Assembly: GCF_031456295.1 (NCBI RefSeq) | Contig: NZ_JAVDUJ010000001.1 | Coordinates: 1 to 64,000, forward strand | Origin: Arcanobacterium_A hippocoleae | GTDB lineage: Bacteria > Actinomycetota > Actinomycetes > Actinomycetales > Actinomycetaceae | DNA: 64,000 nt | Reading direction: 5' to 3' | In this document: piece by piece, positions 24,145 through 33,272 of the stretch | Position numbering within the stretch: the stretch's first letter is position 1 | Layout of the letters: each line of letters opens with the position of its first letter | The notes under the pieces: generated by a model | The model's input: only the letters and a program-made list of their open reading frames with translations | The model's database searches: none | What the model was told of the DNA's origin: nothing | Translations under genes and position numbers: made by a program

Positions 24145-24684
24145 TCAGCCTTGCCCCTGCTCCCTCAGATCTCGTAATTTTTTCAAATACGCTACCTCTG
24201 CTTTTAACCTCGTATTCTCCTCAATCAACGCAGCATCCGGAACCATCGCGCGCCTCTCGGGATCAGGGCTAGCGATTAACGTTTTCGGCTTCCTGCCACG
24301 CCTTTTCGGGCGTAAGCCCTCATCGCCAGCTAAACGCCACACCCGCACCCAGGAATACACGATATCAACCGAAGAAAAATTGAACTCTGCCGCCAGCTGC
24401 GTCGCGGTCTCGCCAGCAAGAAAGCGAGCAACAATCGAGCGCTTGAACTCCCACGAGTAAACAGCTTTCGTATCACGTGCCACAAGCGCCATTCTCCCAT
24501 GGAGAGCCCACCTGTCATAAAGAAGATTCACCGGCCGAAACGGCAACCCAAGTTTTCTCGCTGTGGCTCGAGAGCCATACCCCGCCTCAAACGAATCAAC
24601 AGCCGCCGCTCGCTGCTCCACCGACAACGAACTATCAGGACGCATAACACCCCCAACCCTAAAACTGAACAAATAAACATCCAA
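24145..24684 (-). CDS. IS3-family transposase OrfA, HTH protein
   Basis: 179 aa, two helix-turn-helix units: SVEQRAAAVDSFEAGYGSRA near the start and VARFLAGETATQLAAEFNF in the middle. A basic GRKPKT stretch and a terminal leucine-zipper-like helix (ALIEENTRLKAEVAYLKKL) follow. It binds the element ends and pairs with OrfB. The double-HTH build is usual for IS150-like OrfA. Confidence 0.9.
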   Translation of the reverse strand: MDVYLFSFRVGGVMRPDSSLSVEQRAAAVDSFEAGYGSRATARKLGLPFRPVNLLYDRWALHGRMALVARDTKAVYSWEFKRSIVARFLAGETATQLAAEFNFSSVDIVYSWVRVWRLAGDEGLRPKRRGRKPKTLIASPDPERRAMVPDAALIEENTRLKAEVAYLKKLRDLREQGQG

Positions 24685-24776
24685 CTTTCAGGGTTCAGTA
24701 CAACCTTTCAAGTTTCGTTGGCAGTTCTGCAAAGAGGCGAAGTGCCGTCAAGTTTTTCTCAGATTTCCTTTTCGTG

Positions 24777-24925
24777 CCCGTCCGGATTTGGGCTTTCTTG
24801 AGGACGTATATGCGAAGGCGATGAGTAGCAGGGGTGATAAAACGCCTTGCTTTGAAGCCTTCCTTGTAGGCGAGTAATCCTGCTCGCCTTGTGAAAACAC
24901 GACATGTTTCCTGAAGGAGGAAATA
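24777..24925 (+). ncRNA. Switch-like leader RNA, copy B (glycoside-hydrolase-like gene)
   Basis: Head CCCGTCCGGATT (24777-24788) and GAGGACGTAT (24800-24809). The closing helix is CGTCC/GGACG: the G-to-A change turns the U-G pair seen in copies A and C into U-A, a compensatory change. GAAGGCG (24814-24820), directly after the head, matches CGCCTT (24843-24848), GCCTTC (24857-24862) and CGCCTT (24885-24890). The last also pairs with AGGCGAG (24868-24874). A strong AAGGAGG (24914-24920) precedes the ATG at 24926; GCCTTC could mask its GAAGG part. Alternative folds are possible as in the other copies. Confidence 0.65.
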
Positions 24926-27271
24926 ATGACCGATCAAATGGTATTAGCGACACAAAAATGGTTGAACGAAACCTATCGGAGCAGAACAGGATTCGGCTCG
25001 GTTGAAGAGACGGGGAAAACAGGATGGGCAACAATTTACGCGCTCATTCGTGCATTACAGATCGAACTAGGGATTACGGCAACCGCGAACAATTTCGGTT
25101 CTGGAACACAATCACGTTTCAAGAACCGCTGGCCAAACGGCATTCGCCAGACTGGTAACGATGACAAAGTATATGGGATTATTCAAGGAGCTTTGTGGTG
25201 TAAAGGCTACCCGGCTGAATACGGTGGAATCACTACCAAGTTCACCGATAATGTGGCAAGCTCGATTCGACGGATGAAGTCCGATATTGGGCTGTCTGAC
25301 ACGAGCGCCACGGTTGATCTCGAGATGATGATGGCGCTGCTGTCAATGAAACAGTTCCGTCTACTTGCAGCTTATGGTGGCAAAACGACTATCCGCACTG
25401 CGCAACAAGCCATCAACCGAAATTACAAGAATTACACGGGGATCGTCCCGACCGATGGATTATATAGCCGTGAAATGAATAAGGCGCTAATCCAGGTTCT
25501 CCAATCCCTACAAGGCTTTACCCCAACGCAGGCTACTGGCAACTTTGGTTCAGGAACACGGTCTCGGCTTCGTACCATTTCTTCTGGCACAAGCCAATGG
25601 GTGTGGCTTGCGAGCGTAGCACTCGTGTGTAACGGCTACCAGATCACTCCAACCGAATCATGGTCATCCACTCTTACAGCTACGATTCGCAAGTTCCAAC
25701 AAGACTATGCTCTGCCCGTTACTGGCGTTGTCGATCCAACCACATGGATGAGCCTGCTTACCTCCAAAGGAGATCCTGACCGTGACTGCGTAGCGTGTGA
25801 TACGCGCTTCGAAATCACTGAAGAACTTGCTCAGTATCTTAAAGCTGATGGATACCAGATTGTTGGCCGCTATTTGACTGAGCCAGGAATGGGAGTATTG
25901 AAACCAGAAAATTATTTCAAGGCGTTGAGACCAGGCGAGCTCGAACGCATTGTCAAGCATGGGTTGAAGTACTTCCCGATTTTCCAAGAATACTCAACCA
26001 AGCTCACTCATTTCACTGTTGACAACGGACACCGTCACGCGAAAGAAGCACAAGATGCTGCTCAACGCCTTGGCGTGCCACCAACAATCATTTACTTCGC
26101 TGTCGACTACGATGCCACAGACCCTGAAGTGACCAGCCACATCCTTCCGTACTTCGAAGCAGTCGCTCAAAGCCTGGGCGGAGGATACCGAGTAGGGATC
26201 TATGCCTCACGAAACATCTGCACCCGCGTATCACAAGCAGGCTACGCAGCAGCGTCCTTTGTTTCAGACATGTCCACAGGCTTTTCAGGAAACCTAGGAT
26301 TCCCGATTCCTGAAAACTGGGTATTCGACCAATTCCACGAAATCAGCGGATACCGAGGAAAATGGGACCTCGATCGCGTCGCATACTCGCGAGCAGCCAC
26401 TGTATGCTCGACTGTTGAACGCAATTATGCGGCTTCTGATCCGCTACTGAATTGGGTTAAAGAGACAGAAAGTCAATGTCTCGCAGCAATGAGTGGATTT
26501 ATGAATCCCGCTGCACCATACAAAGGATTTGTAGGAGAATTTATTCTCGAATGGTTGCGTAAGCCAGAATATTGGTCGCAAGGACAATTTGCTCCAATCT
26601 TGTGGAAGACGTACACCCCTGAGATTGCACTACCTGCAGAATTGGTTTCAGCGCGTCTAGTTTGTGCTGAGGTATGCGGCAAACAGCCAACGATTAAAGG
26701 AACTTTGTCAGAACGAGATATCGCCCACATGGCCGCAACGACTTTAGGATATTTGACGTGGGGAGCTGATTATCCTGTTGACGAATATGGTCTTGGCGAT
26801 CTTGGCGGATGGCCTTTAGACTTGCTCCAGATATGGGGTCAGTACCAAAATAATGCAAAGTCTGTCGACCTGTATTCATGGGTTAGTTCCCATCTTGGAA
26901 GCCCGCGTGATGGGCAGGGCTTTGGGTACGCTGATGTTCTTGCTGATGCGGACGCATGGTTGATAGCTAGGTATATGAAACAGCACTCTGGAGAGCATAG
27001 TCTTTCGCAAGCAATGGAAGATACATTCAAAGATAGCGAGACAAATCGGATTAAACGCTTCTACAAAGAACGATTCGCTGGTAGTGCCGATAACCTAGTT
27101 GCAGCTTTCCAGGTAGTCACGGATGGAATTGATGCCATGGGTTTGACGAACATCGTCGGAACGCAACAGTTATTGGAGCTCGCTTCTCATGCAAGCTCTC
27201 TTCCCAACGCTGGTGAGGCCGAGATTCTAGCGCGAGCGTACGCAGCATTCCTTGCATCACCCAACCGCTAA
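24926..27271 (+). CDS. DUF1906 glycoside-hydrolase-like protein with peptidoglycan-binding repeats
   Basis: 781 aa, no signal peptide. N-terminal peptidoglycan-binding-like repeats are visible twice or more (NNFGSGTQSRF ~60; GNFGSGTRSRL ~205; IRKFQQDYALPVTGVVDPTT ~255-275). A Rv2525c-like DUF1906 TIM-barrel domain follows (~295-500): YQIVGRYLTEPG, then IIYFAVDYDATDPEV, YRVGIYASRNIC and FDQFHEISGYRGKWDLDRVA. The C-terminal ~280 residues are helical and unrecognised. Reminiscent of wall-active enzymes that need lysis or specialised export to act. It sits outside the usual lysis position and behind RNA copy B, separated from HNH by the IS3. Possibly a lysin, a virulence factor or a toxin. Confidence 0.8.
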   Translation: MTDQMVLATQKWLNETYRSRTGFGSVEETGKTGWATIYALIRALQIELGITATANNFGSGTQSRFKNRWPNGIRQTGNDDKVYGIIQGALWCKGYPAEYGGITTKFTDNVASSIRRMKSDIGLSDTSATVDLEMMMALLSMKQFRLLAAYGGKTTIRTAQQAINRNYKNYTGIVPTDGLYSREMNKALIQVLQSLQGFTPTQATGNFGSGTRSRLRTISSGTSQWVWLASVALVCNGYQITPTESWSSTLTATIRKFQQDYALPVTGVVDPTTWMSLLTSKGDPDRDCVACDTRFEITEELAQYLKADGYQIVGRYLTEPGMGVLKPENYFKALRPGELERIVKHGLKYFPIFQEYSTKLTHFTVDNGHRHAKEAQDAAQRLGVPPTIIYFAVDYDATDPEVTSHILPYFEAVAQSLGGGYRVGIYASRNICTRVSQAGYAAASFVSDMSTGFSGNLGFPIPENWVFDQFHEISGYRGKWDLDRVAYSRAATVCSTVERNYAASDPLLNWVKETESQCLAAMSGFMNPAAPYKGFVGEFILEWLRKPEYWSQGQFAPILWKTYTPEIALPAELVSARLVCAEVCGKQPTIKGTLSERDIAHMAATTLGYLTWGADYPVDEYGLGDLGGWPLDLLQIWGQYQNNAKSVDLYSWVSSHLGSPRDGQGFGYADVLADADAWLIARYMKQHSGEHSLSQAMEDTFKDSETNRIKRFYKERFAGSADNLVAAFQVVTDGIDAMGLTNIVGTQQLLELASHASSLPNAGEAEILARAYAAFLASPNR

Positions 27272-27329
27272 CAGTCCGATGCTTGCCCAGGTAAAACACG
27301 CTGATTATCTGGGCAAGCTACCCGACTTT

Positions 27330-27776
27330 TCACGAGCTGAAATATATGAGTCCGTAGACAAAGTAACCCCACGATGACAAGACGAGCACTGAACACGTCA
27401 CACACCAGACGATGACCTTCTGAATGATTTTTCGAGTATTACAGTTTACAAGTGTTTCTGTATCTTCTTTGCGAAGGATCTCAACAAATCGGATTATTCG
27501 GTTCGCAATCCACGACAGGTATCCACAAGCTATCGAAAAAACAAGATATTTTGAGGCGAGAACTGTGTAAGTCCAAGATCCTTCACTAAATGGCGAAACA
27601 GCCTCAATACTTGGAGCTCCCGAAAGAAATGCTATAACCGCATCATCATTAACATACAGGAAAGTGACTGGAGCGAAGAAGGCGAGACCAACCCACCATA
27701 GTCCTCGACGAACGCGATAAAGCCTCACTAAAATGTGATCCTCATGAATGGAAGATTCCCCACTGTGGTGACGCAT
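27330..27776 (-). CDS. Small multi-pass membrane protein
   Basis: 148 aa from the ATG at 27776 (MRHHSGESSIHEDHILVRL), 11 bases after GGAGG; the frame stays open to 27929 (199 aa). Three or four hydrophobic helices: LWWVGLAFFAPVTFLYV (~27-43), YTVLASKYLVFSIACGYLSW (~70-90) and VIVWCVTCSVLVLSSWGYFV near the end. No family recognised. It opposes the preceding gene and may be its partner (export, immunity) or an independent accessory. Confidence 0.6.
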   Translation of the reverse strand: MRHHSGESSIHEDHILVRLYRVRRGLWWVGLAFFAPVTFLYVNDDAVIAFLSGAPSIEAVSPFSEGSWTYTVLASKYLVFSIACGYLSWIANRIIRFVEILRKEDTETLVNCNTRKIIQKVIVWCVTCSVLVLSSWGYFVYGLIYFSS

Positions 27777-28156
27777 CGGCGGCATTTCCTCCAAACTAAA
27801 TTCTAGTTTTGAAATCACATAACTATATTCATACAACACGTTCGCAACTCTTGCGCGTTTCGTCAAGAGTGGCGACACTGAGATTGACCTTGCTGCAAAG
27901 CGATCCGATGTAACTTCTGCCGATTTCATTGAACCAGTGTCAGATACTCAAGCGAAATATCGCAGACCTCTTAGCTACCGCTGACGAATCATCTATGTAA
28001 GACAAACGCGGCAAGAGGTGCTGCAAAAAAGGATAGGCGGGGCAACGAGAGGCGTCTGCGGTATCGGATGTGCCCTAACAAAACAATTCTACTCACGGTC
28101 GGCAAATACAACATTATGCCTAACCTCATGCTGGAAATGGCAAAAACATAGACAGG

Positions 28157-28450
28157 TTATACCTGCGCATAAACAACCCGACTGTTATGAAAACTGTGAT
28201 GAGAACAAGCAGGAAAACTATCGCTAGGGCAAACAGCTATCCCGCTTTTGAGGAGTAAACCAATCAATATTGTCAGCGAACTCAGTTCAAGTAGAGAGAC
28301 CAGAAAGTCACCTGCTTCATTCACCCTACTGACAAAGTGAAATAGTATAAAAGCGAATAACTGAGATGATCCTATAAAAGCGCAACATTTGAGGATAGCG
28401 ACACATGTTTGCGGTAATGAATGCGGCTGCTTAACAGCGTACTCCTTCAT
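28157..28450 (-). CDS. Small two-helix membrane protein, 97 aa
   Basis: The frame is embedded in a longer one that extends into the terminase gene on the other strand. The real start is clearly the ATG at 28450, because GGAGGT stands six bases upstream. The product has hydrophobic segments CVAILKCCAFIGSSQLFAFI (~16-35) and LVSLLELSSLTILIGLLLKS (~50-69) and a Ser/His-rich tail. Size and topology resemble a holin or small immunity protein. Function not known. Confidence 0.6.
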   Translation of the reverse strand: MKEYAVKQPHSLPQTCVAILKCCAFIGSSQLFAFILFHFVSRVNEAGDFLVSLLELSSLTILIGLLLKSGIAVCPSDSFPACSHHSFHNSRVVYAQV

Positions 28451-28516
28451 TTTTTTACCTCCGTGCCCTTCACACAATGCTACCTGCCCATCCCATAATT
28501 TATCTGGAGAAAATTC

Positions 28517-29089
28517 ATGGCAAAAGACGGCACTAACCGGGGCGGTCGCCGCGTCCGTGCGGGAGCAAAGCCTGACCCGTTGAATGAGAAGCTTAGCTCT
28601 GGTCGCCCAGCAACCCGCCTTGAGGATCCGCTGGGTGAGCCTTTTGATTTTGAGGGCGGCGATATTGGGGATGGTGCGGTGCTTGCTGGCGAGACGATGC
28701 CCGAACCCTCCGACTACCTCTCTGACATTCAGCGTGATGGTAAACCACTCGGTGCTGACCTTGTCTACCGGGAAACGTGGCAGTGGCTTGATGCTCGTGG
28801 TTGTTCCCAGTTCGTCGCACCGCGCCTGATCGAATCCTATGCGCAGGCATTCGCCCGGTATGTGCAGTGTGAGCAGGCGATCTCGAAATTCGGTCTGCTT
28901 GGTAAGCATCCGACGACGGGTGCTGCGATAGCGTCCCCGTTCGTCGCGATGTCACAGAGTTTTGGTAAGCAGGCGAACGTGTATTGGTATGAGATTTACG
29001 AGATTGTTCGTGCTACTTGTACCAGTGATTATTCGGGTGTGGCTCCTGGTGATGAGGTGATGGAGCAGTTGCTTAAAGCCCGCTCGTAA
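28517..29089 (+). CDS. terS: Terminase small subunit, P27-like
   Basis: 190 aa with GGAGAAAATTC before the ATG. The opening AKDGTNRGGRRVRAGAKPDP and the helical centre (LVYRETWQWLDARGCSQFVA, then SYAQAFARYVQCEQ) fit P27-type small terminases, which recognise the packaging site and load TerL. TerL is ~6 kb downstream because SAM synthetase, two methyltransferases, an IS110 and a small gene intervene. Confidence 0.9.
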   Translation: MAKDGTNRGGRRVRAGAKPDPLNEKLSSGRPATRLEDPLGEPFDFEGGDIGDGAVLAGETMPEPSDYLSDIQRDGKPLGADLVYRETWQWLDARGCSQFVAPRLIESYAQAFARYVQCEQAISKFGLLGKHPTTGAAIASPFVAMSQSFGKQANVYWYEIYEIVRATCTSDYSGVAPGDEVMEQLLKARS

Positions 29090-29094
29090 CCGTC

Positions 29095-29235
29095 TTATTT
29101 TTCGTCGTCTTCGTCTTTATTGAAGATGATCTCGTAGATCAGGCCGATAAGGAAGCCAATACCTACACATAGAGCGATGTTGTCCAAAAGGACACCAATC
29201 GCAGTTCCCATAATCAGGCCAATCCCGATCCCCAT
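29095..29235 (-). CDS. Glycine-zipper mini membrane protein, 46 aa
   Basis: Starts at the ATG at 29235 behind GGAGGAG, five bases away; the longer frame to 29391 has no such site. The sequence MGIGIGLIMGTAIGVLLDNI, then ALCVGIGFLIGLIYEI, is two glycine-rich helices with a charged tail (NKDEDDEK). It could be a pore-forming toxin-like peptide, holin or membrane regulator. It lies convergent to TerS and divergent from the SAM synthetase gene. Confidence 0.6.
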   Translation of the reverse strand: MGIGIGLIMGTAIGVLLDNIALCVGIGFLIGLIYEIIFNKDEDDEK

Positions 29236-29317
29236 TGATTCTCCTCCCCGTATTGACGCCGCTACGTCATCTAGTATCTCCCAAATATTTGTCCGCCCAT
29301 GGAAAGTGAGTGTGTGT

Positions 29318-30508
29318 ATGTCTATCACGAAGAGTGCTGAGGCTGTGTGTATTGGCCATCCCGATAAGCTCTGCGACAGAATCGCTGACACGATCCTTGA
29401 CGATATTCTCTACGAAGACCCCGCCGCCCGCGTCGCTGTCGAGGTCATGGCATCTGGCCACAAGATTATCGTGACCGGTGAGATCACAACGAAGGTACGT
29501 CCGCGTATTCGTGAATCGGTGCGCTACGCGTTGGTGGAGGCTGGTTATGTGCCGTGGAAGTTCCTTGTCTTCGTTTTCACTCGCCGCCAGTCCCCAGACA
29601 TCAACGCAGGAGTCACCCGATCGCTCGAGGCGCGCTTTGGTGATGATACCGAGTTCGCGTTGCAGGGTGCTGGCGATCAAGGAACGGTTTACGGTTACGC
29701 CACTGCTGAGACTCCTGAGCGTTTACCGTTGCCGCTTGTTTTGTCGCATGAGATTTGTCGCCGTCTTGATAATGCTCGTAAGGATGGCACTATTACTGGT
29801 ATTAAGTCTGATGGTAAGGCGCAGGTGACAGTTCGTTATGACGACGCTGGTAGGCCAGTTGCAATCGAGACCGTTGTGGTGTCGATCCAACACGATAAAA
29901 CCAAGGATCTGGATGAGCTCGCGGCTGAGGTGAAAACCCTGATCGTCGCACCTGCCTGTAAGCCGTACCTGCCGGTCAGCGCTGACACCGAGATTCTGGT
30001 GAATCCGTCGGGTGTGTTTACGGTGGGTGGGCCGAAAGCCGACACTGGCCTAACGGGTCGCAAGCTCATGGTTGATACTTATGGTGGGCTTGCCCCACAT
30101 GGTGGTGGGGCGTTCTCGGGTAAGGATGCTTCGAAGGTTGACCGGTCGGCTGCATATATGGCGCGCCTGATCGCTAAAACCATCGTCGATGCAGGTCTTG
30201 CTCGCGAGTGTCAGGTGAGTATTAGTTTTGCGATTGGGAAGGCTGACCCGGTTGCTTTCAGTGTTGACACTCTCGGCACGGGTGAGTACTCCGACGAGAT
30301 ACTCACGGCTGCAGCTTCCGAGGTGTTCTCGTTGCGTCCTGGTGGGATTATTGATGTTTTGAATCTTCGTAGACCTTGTTATGTCAGGTGTTCAAGTTAT
30401 GGGCATTTCGGTCGTGTTGGTTTGCCTTGGGAGAACTCGTTTGTTTATGTTGACGTGCTAGTAAAGGCGGTGAAGAAGCATGCTCATGAAAACGATGCCA
30501 ATCGCTGA
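29318..30508 (+). CDS. metK: S-adenosylmethionine synthetase, phage-encoded
   Basis: 396 aa, close to the usual bacterial length. It makes SAM from methionine and ATP. Signature blocks are all present: GHPDKLCDRIADTILDDI near residue 14, LQGAGDQGTVYGYAT (~117), GGGAFSGKDASKVDRSAAYM (~265) and the LRPGGIIDVLNL end. I choose the ATG at 29318 (MSITKSAEAVC). It overlaps the next gene, a DNA methyltransferase, and a second methyltransferase follows, so the three probably form one DNA-modification cassette with its own cofactor supply. Confidence 0.93.
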   Translation: MSITKSAEAVCIGHPDKLCDRIADTILDDILYEDPAARVAVEVMASGHKIIVTGEITTKVRPRIRESVRYALVEAGYVPWKFLVFVFTRRQSPDINAGVTRSLEARFGDDTEFALQGAGDQGTVYGYATAETPERLPLPLVLSHEICRRLDNARKDGTITGIKSDGKAQVTVRYDDAGRPVAIETVVVSIQHDKTKDLDELAAEVKTLIVAPACKPYLPVSADTEILVNPSGVFTVGGPKADTGLTGRKLMVDTYGGLAPHGGGAFSGKDASKVDRSAAYMARLIAKTIVDAGLARECQVSISFAIGKADPVAFSVDTLGTGEYSDEILTAAASEVFSLRPGGIIDVLNLRRPCYVRCSSYGHFGRVGLPWENSFVYVDVLVKAVKKHAHENDANR

Positions 30509-31730
30509 ACTCACACCTGCTGACTACAATCCGCGTAAGGATCTCCAGCCAGGGGATCCCGAGTATGAGAAGCTCAAGCGGTCATTGTCCGAGTTTGGTT
30601 ACGTCGAGCCTGTCATCTGGAACCAAACGACTGGCAACATTGTTGGTGGTCATCAGCGTTTGAAGGTCCTTGAAGATCTCGGCCACGAGCATGTCGAGGT
30701 GATTGTTGTTGAGCTCGATTCGACGCGCGAGAAAGCACTCAATATCGCGTTGAATAAGATTAGTGGCGAGTGGGACAATGACAAACTCGCACTCTTGATT
30801 GCTGATCTTGACGCGAGTGATTTTGATGCTGAGCTCACCGGTTTTGATGAGGCTGAGATTGCGCAGTTGATTGGTTCGCTCGATGAGGGCGAAGTCGAGG
30901 ATGACGGTTTCGATCTCACCGCTGCACTTGAAGCGGCTGCGTTCGTGGAGCGTGGGGATGTGTGGACGGTTGGTCGCCACCGCCTCGTGTGTGGCGACGC
31001 CGCCTCGCAAGCGGATGTTGAGCTGTTGATGGATGGCAAGAAAGCCAATCTTGTGTTGACCGATCCGCCGTACAATGTCGCCTTCGAATCAGGGTCGGGT
31101 TTGTCGATTAAGAACGACAAGATGGATGGCGATAAGTTCTATGACTTCTTGCTATCGGCGTTTACGAATATGGCTGGGGTGTGTGAGAAAGGCGCGTCCG
31201 CTTATGTTTTCCATGCCGACACTGAAGGCTTGAACTTCCGTCGCGCCTTCGCCGAGGCCGGATTCTATCTTTCGGGGTGTTGTATCTGGGTTAAAGATTC
31301 CCTCGTCCTGGGCCGATCCCCGTATCAGTGGCAGCACGAGCCTGTTCTGTTTGGCTGGGTGAAGACGGGTAAACACCGGTGGTATACGGATCGCAAGCAG
31401 ACCACGGTGTGGAATTTTGCTAAGCCACGCAAGAATGCCGATCACCCAACCAGCAAGCCACTGGATTTGTTGGCGTATCCGATTGGGAACTCGACCCAGG
31501 TCAACGCGATAGTGCTCGATATCTTCGCTGGCTCAGGTTCCACGCTCATGGCGTGTGAGGCTACCGACCGCATCTGTTATGCGATGGAGCTCGACGAGAA
31601 ATACGCCTCCGTGATTTTGCGCCGGTATGCCGAACATACAGGGGACGCGGCAGGAATTACCTGCCTTAGGGGTGGCAGAGAATACGCGTATTTGGATTTG
31701 ATGCGCGATGTTGATCGGGGTGAATCGTGA
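30480..31730 (+). CDS. ParB-N / DNA amino-methyltransferase fusion
   Basis: 416 aa. The N-terminal ParB-like nuclease domain (~1-95) has ADYNPRKDLQPGDPEYEKLK, then GNIVGGHQRLKVLEDLGH. The C-terminal beta-order methyltransferase has LVLTDPPYNVAFESG (catalytic DPPY, ~195), then HPTSKPLDLLAYPI (motif X) and VLDIFAGSGSTLMACEATDR (motif I). Typical phage N6-adenine or N4-cytosine enzyme protecting phage DNA. The start overlaps metK by 29 bp; Mets at 30486 and 30495 are alternatives. The stop overlaps the next methyltransferase. Confidence 0.92.
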   Translation: MLMKTMPIAELTPADYNPRKDLQPGDPEYEKLKRSLSEFGYVEPVIWNQTTGNIVGGHQRLKVLEDLGHEHVEVIVVELDSTREKALNIALNKISGEWDNDKLALLIADLDASDFDAELTGFDEAEIAQLIGSLDEGEVEDDGFDLTAALEAAAFVERGDVWTVGRHRLVCGDAASQADVELLMDGKKANLVLTDPPYNVAFESGSGLSIKNDKMDGDKFYDFLLSAFTNMAGVCEKGASAYVFHADTEGLNFRRAFAEAGFYLSGCCIWVKDSLVLGRSPYQWQHEPVLFGWVKTGKHRWYTDRKQTTVWNFAKPRKNADHPTSKPLDLLAYPIGNSTQVNAIVLDIFAGSGSTLMACEATDRICYAMELDEKYASVILRRYAEHTGDAAGITCLRGGREYAYLDLMRDVDRGES

Positions 31731-33238
31731 GTGCTTTGACGTTGGGGTCCTTGTTTGATGGCTCGGGCGGTTTCCCTTTAGCTGCCAAAATGGTTGGTAT
31801 CAAACCGATGTGGGCATCTGAGGTAGACCCCTTCGCTATCCGGGTAACTAGGAAAAATCTGCCTGAAGTGACCCATGTTGGCGATATTAATTTGTTAGAT
31901 GGTGGCCGGTTACAACCGGTGGATGTGATCACGTTTGGTTCACCTTGTCAGGATTTATCTATCGCAGGTAAAAGGAGCGGGATTGAAGGGTCTCGCTCCT
32001 CACTGTTTTACCAAGCTGTGCGAATTATTGAAGAAATGAGGCAAGCAACTCATGGTATCTACCCAAGATATGCTGTGTGGGAAAACGTGCCAGGCGCATT
32101 CTCCTCAAACCACGGGGCCGACTTCGCCGCGGTCTTGCAAGCGTTTATCGAGGTATCCTGCCAGCAAACGCCACGCATTCCTGTTCCTGAAACCAGCTGG
32201 GCAACCAGCGGATACGTCTTGGCAGATGGGGCATCACTTGCATGGCGAGTGCTCGATGCTCAATTTTTCGGAGTGCCCCAACGTCGTCGTCGTATCTTCC
32301 TTGTCGCAGATTTTGCAGGACAATCCGCACCCGAGATTCTATTTGAGTCCCGAAGCAGCACAAGGAATCCTGACGCGAGCAAAGAAGAAAAACAAAACCC
32401 TGCCCAAGCAATTAGCCCAAGCACTACAGGCAACCGGTGCGGGGCGTTAACTCTTCGTATGCGTGCCGGTAAGCCAGGCGGTGGTAAAGGGCCGTTGATT
32501 CAGCATGACCTTTCAGGCACATTGGGAACTGGTGCTGACCAAGTCTTATTTGAACCTAGCATGCAGGTGATGCTTGATTACCATCCCAATGATTCACGCA
32601 TTGAAATTGGCGACCAGGTAACAAGTCAAACCTTAACTTCACGAATGGGAACAGGAGGTGGAAATGTTCCACTCCTACTCGACCAACCTGTATACGGTAT
32701 AAATTCCGTCCACGACAATCGTAAATATGGTGGTGAATGCGGTTACGAAACCACTGTGGCAAAAACTCTTGATTTAGCTGGCGGTAATCCCGCATGCAAT
32801 CAAGGCGGAATGATCATACTCGAACCAGTCTATACTTCTTCGAAATCTGATCATTTCACCAGGGCAACCACAAATGTTGCTGGTGCACTTTTGGCGAGTG
32901 ATTCACACCAGCCACCCATTGTTGGTAATACAATGCTTCGCCCACGCAAACTCACACCCCTTGAATGTTCTCGTCTACAAGGATTCCCAGACTATTGGTG
33001 TCAAAACCTTGAAAACCTGACTCCTGAAATCGATGAAATCATTTACTGGGAAAACATTTGGAAACACTGGAACCAGATACGAGCGGTAAAACCGAAAACT
33101 CGCAGTCAAATCACTACTTGGCTGAAAACTGAGCCAACTGATTCAGCACAGTACAAACTGTGGGGAAATGGGGTGGCATTACCAGTAGTGAAATACGTCC
33201 TAAACAGACTACAAAAAACAGCCAAAACAACTGGATAA
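31727..33238 (+). CDS. C5-cytosine DNA methyltransferase
   Basis: 503 aa. Motif I LGSLFDGSGGFPLAA, motif IV DVITFGSPCQDLSIAGKRSG with the catalytic Cys, motif VI VWENVPGAFSSN, motif VIII FGVPQRRRRIFLVA, motif IX TPLECSRLQGFPDYW and motif X LWGNGVALPVVKYV. The long insert between VIII and IX (~215-400) is the target-recognition region and has Gly-rich repeats. All catalytic motifs are intact. It is the third gene of the SAM and modification cassette; an IS110 starts ~10 bp after its stop. Confidence 0.95.
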   Translation: MSALTLGSLFDGSGGFPLAAKMVGIKPMWASEVDPFAIRVTRKNLPEVTHVGDINLLDGGRLQPVDVITFGSPCQDLSIAGKRSGIEGSRSSLFYQAVRIIEEMRQATHGIYPRYAVWENVPGAFSSNHGADFAAVLQAFIEVSCQQTPRIPVPETSWATSGYVLADGASLAWRVLDAQFFGVPQRRRRIFLVADFAGQSAPEILFESRSSTRNPDASKEEKQNPAQAISPSTTGNRCGALTLRMRAGKPGGGKGPLIQHDLSGTLGTGADQVLFEPSMQVMLDYHPNDSRIEIGDQVTSQTLTSRMGTGGGNVPLLLDQPVYGINSVHDNRKYGGECGYETTVAKTLDLAGGNPACNQGGMIILEPVYTSSKSDHFTRATTNVAGALLASDSHQPPIVGNTMLRPRKLTPLECSRLQGFPDYWCQNLENLTPEIDEIIYWENIWKHWNQIRAVKPKTRSQITTWLKTEPTDSAQYKLWGNGVALPVVKYVLNRLQKTAKTTG

Positions 33239-33272
33239 GCACGGCACTCTATGGCTGACGCTTCTATATTTG

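Larger units (their letters stand above)
23255..24702 (-). mobile_element. IS3-family insertion sequence, complete, 1448 bp
   Basis: Terminal inverted repeats TGTACTGAACCC at 23255 and GGGTTCAGTACA ending at 24702 share further positions inward (TTGGA blocks). A 3-bp target duplication ACC flanks it (AACC before, ACCT after). It carries orfA and orfB on the minus strand with intact DDE residues. It landed between the HNH gene and RNA copy B. Near-perfect ends and intact frames suggest recent arrival. Confidence 0.9.

Noticed and set aside
28451..28909. N-terminal part of the long reverse frame reaching into TerS
   Set aside because: Antisense to TerS; the GGAGGT site shows that the real gene starts at 28450.
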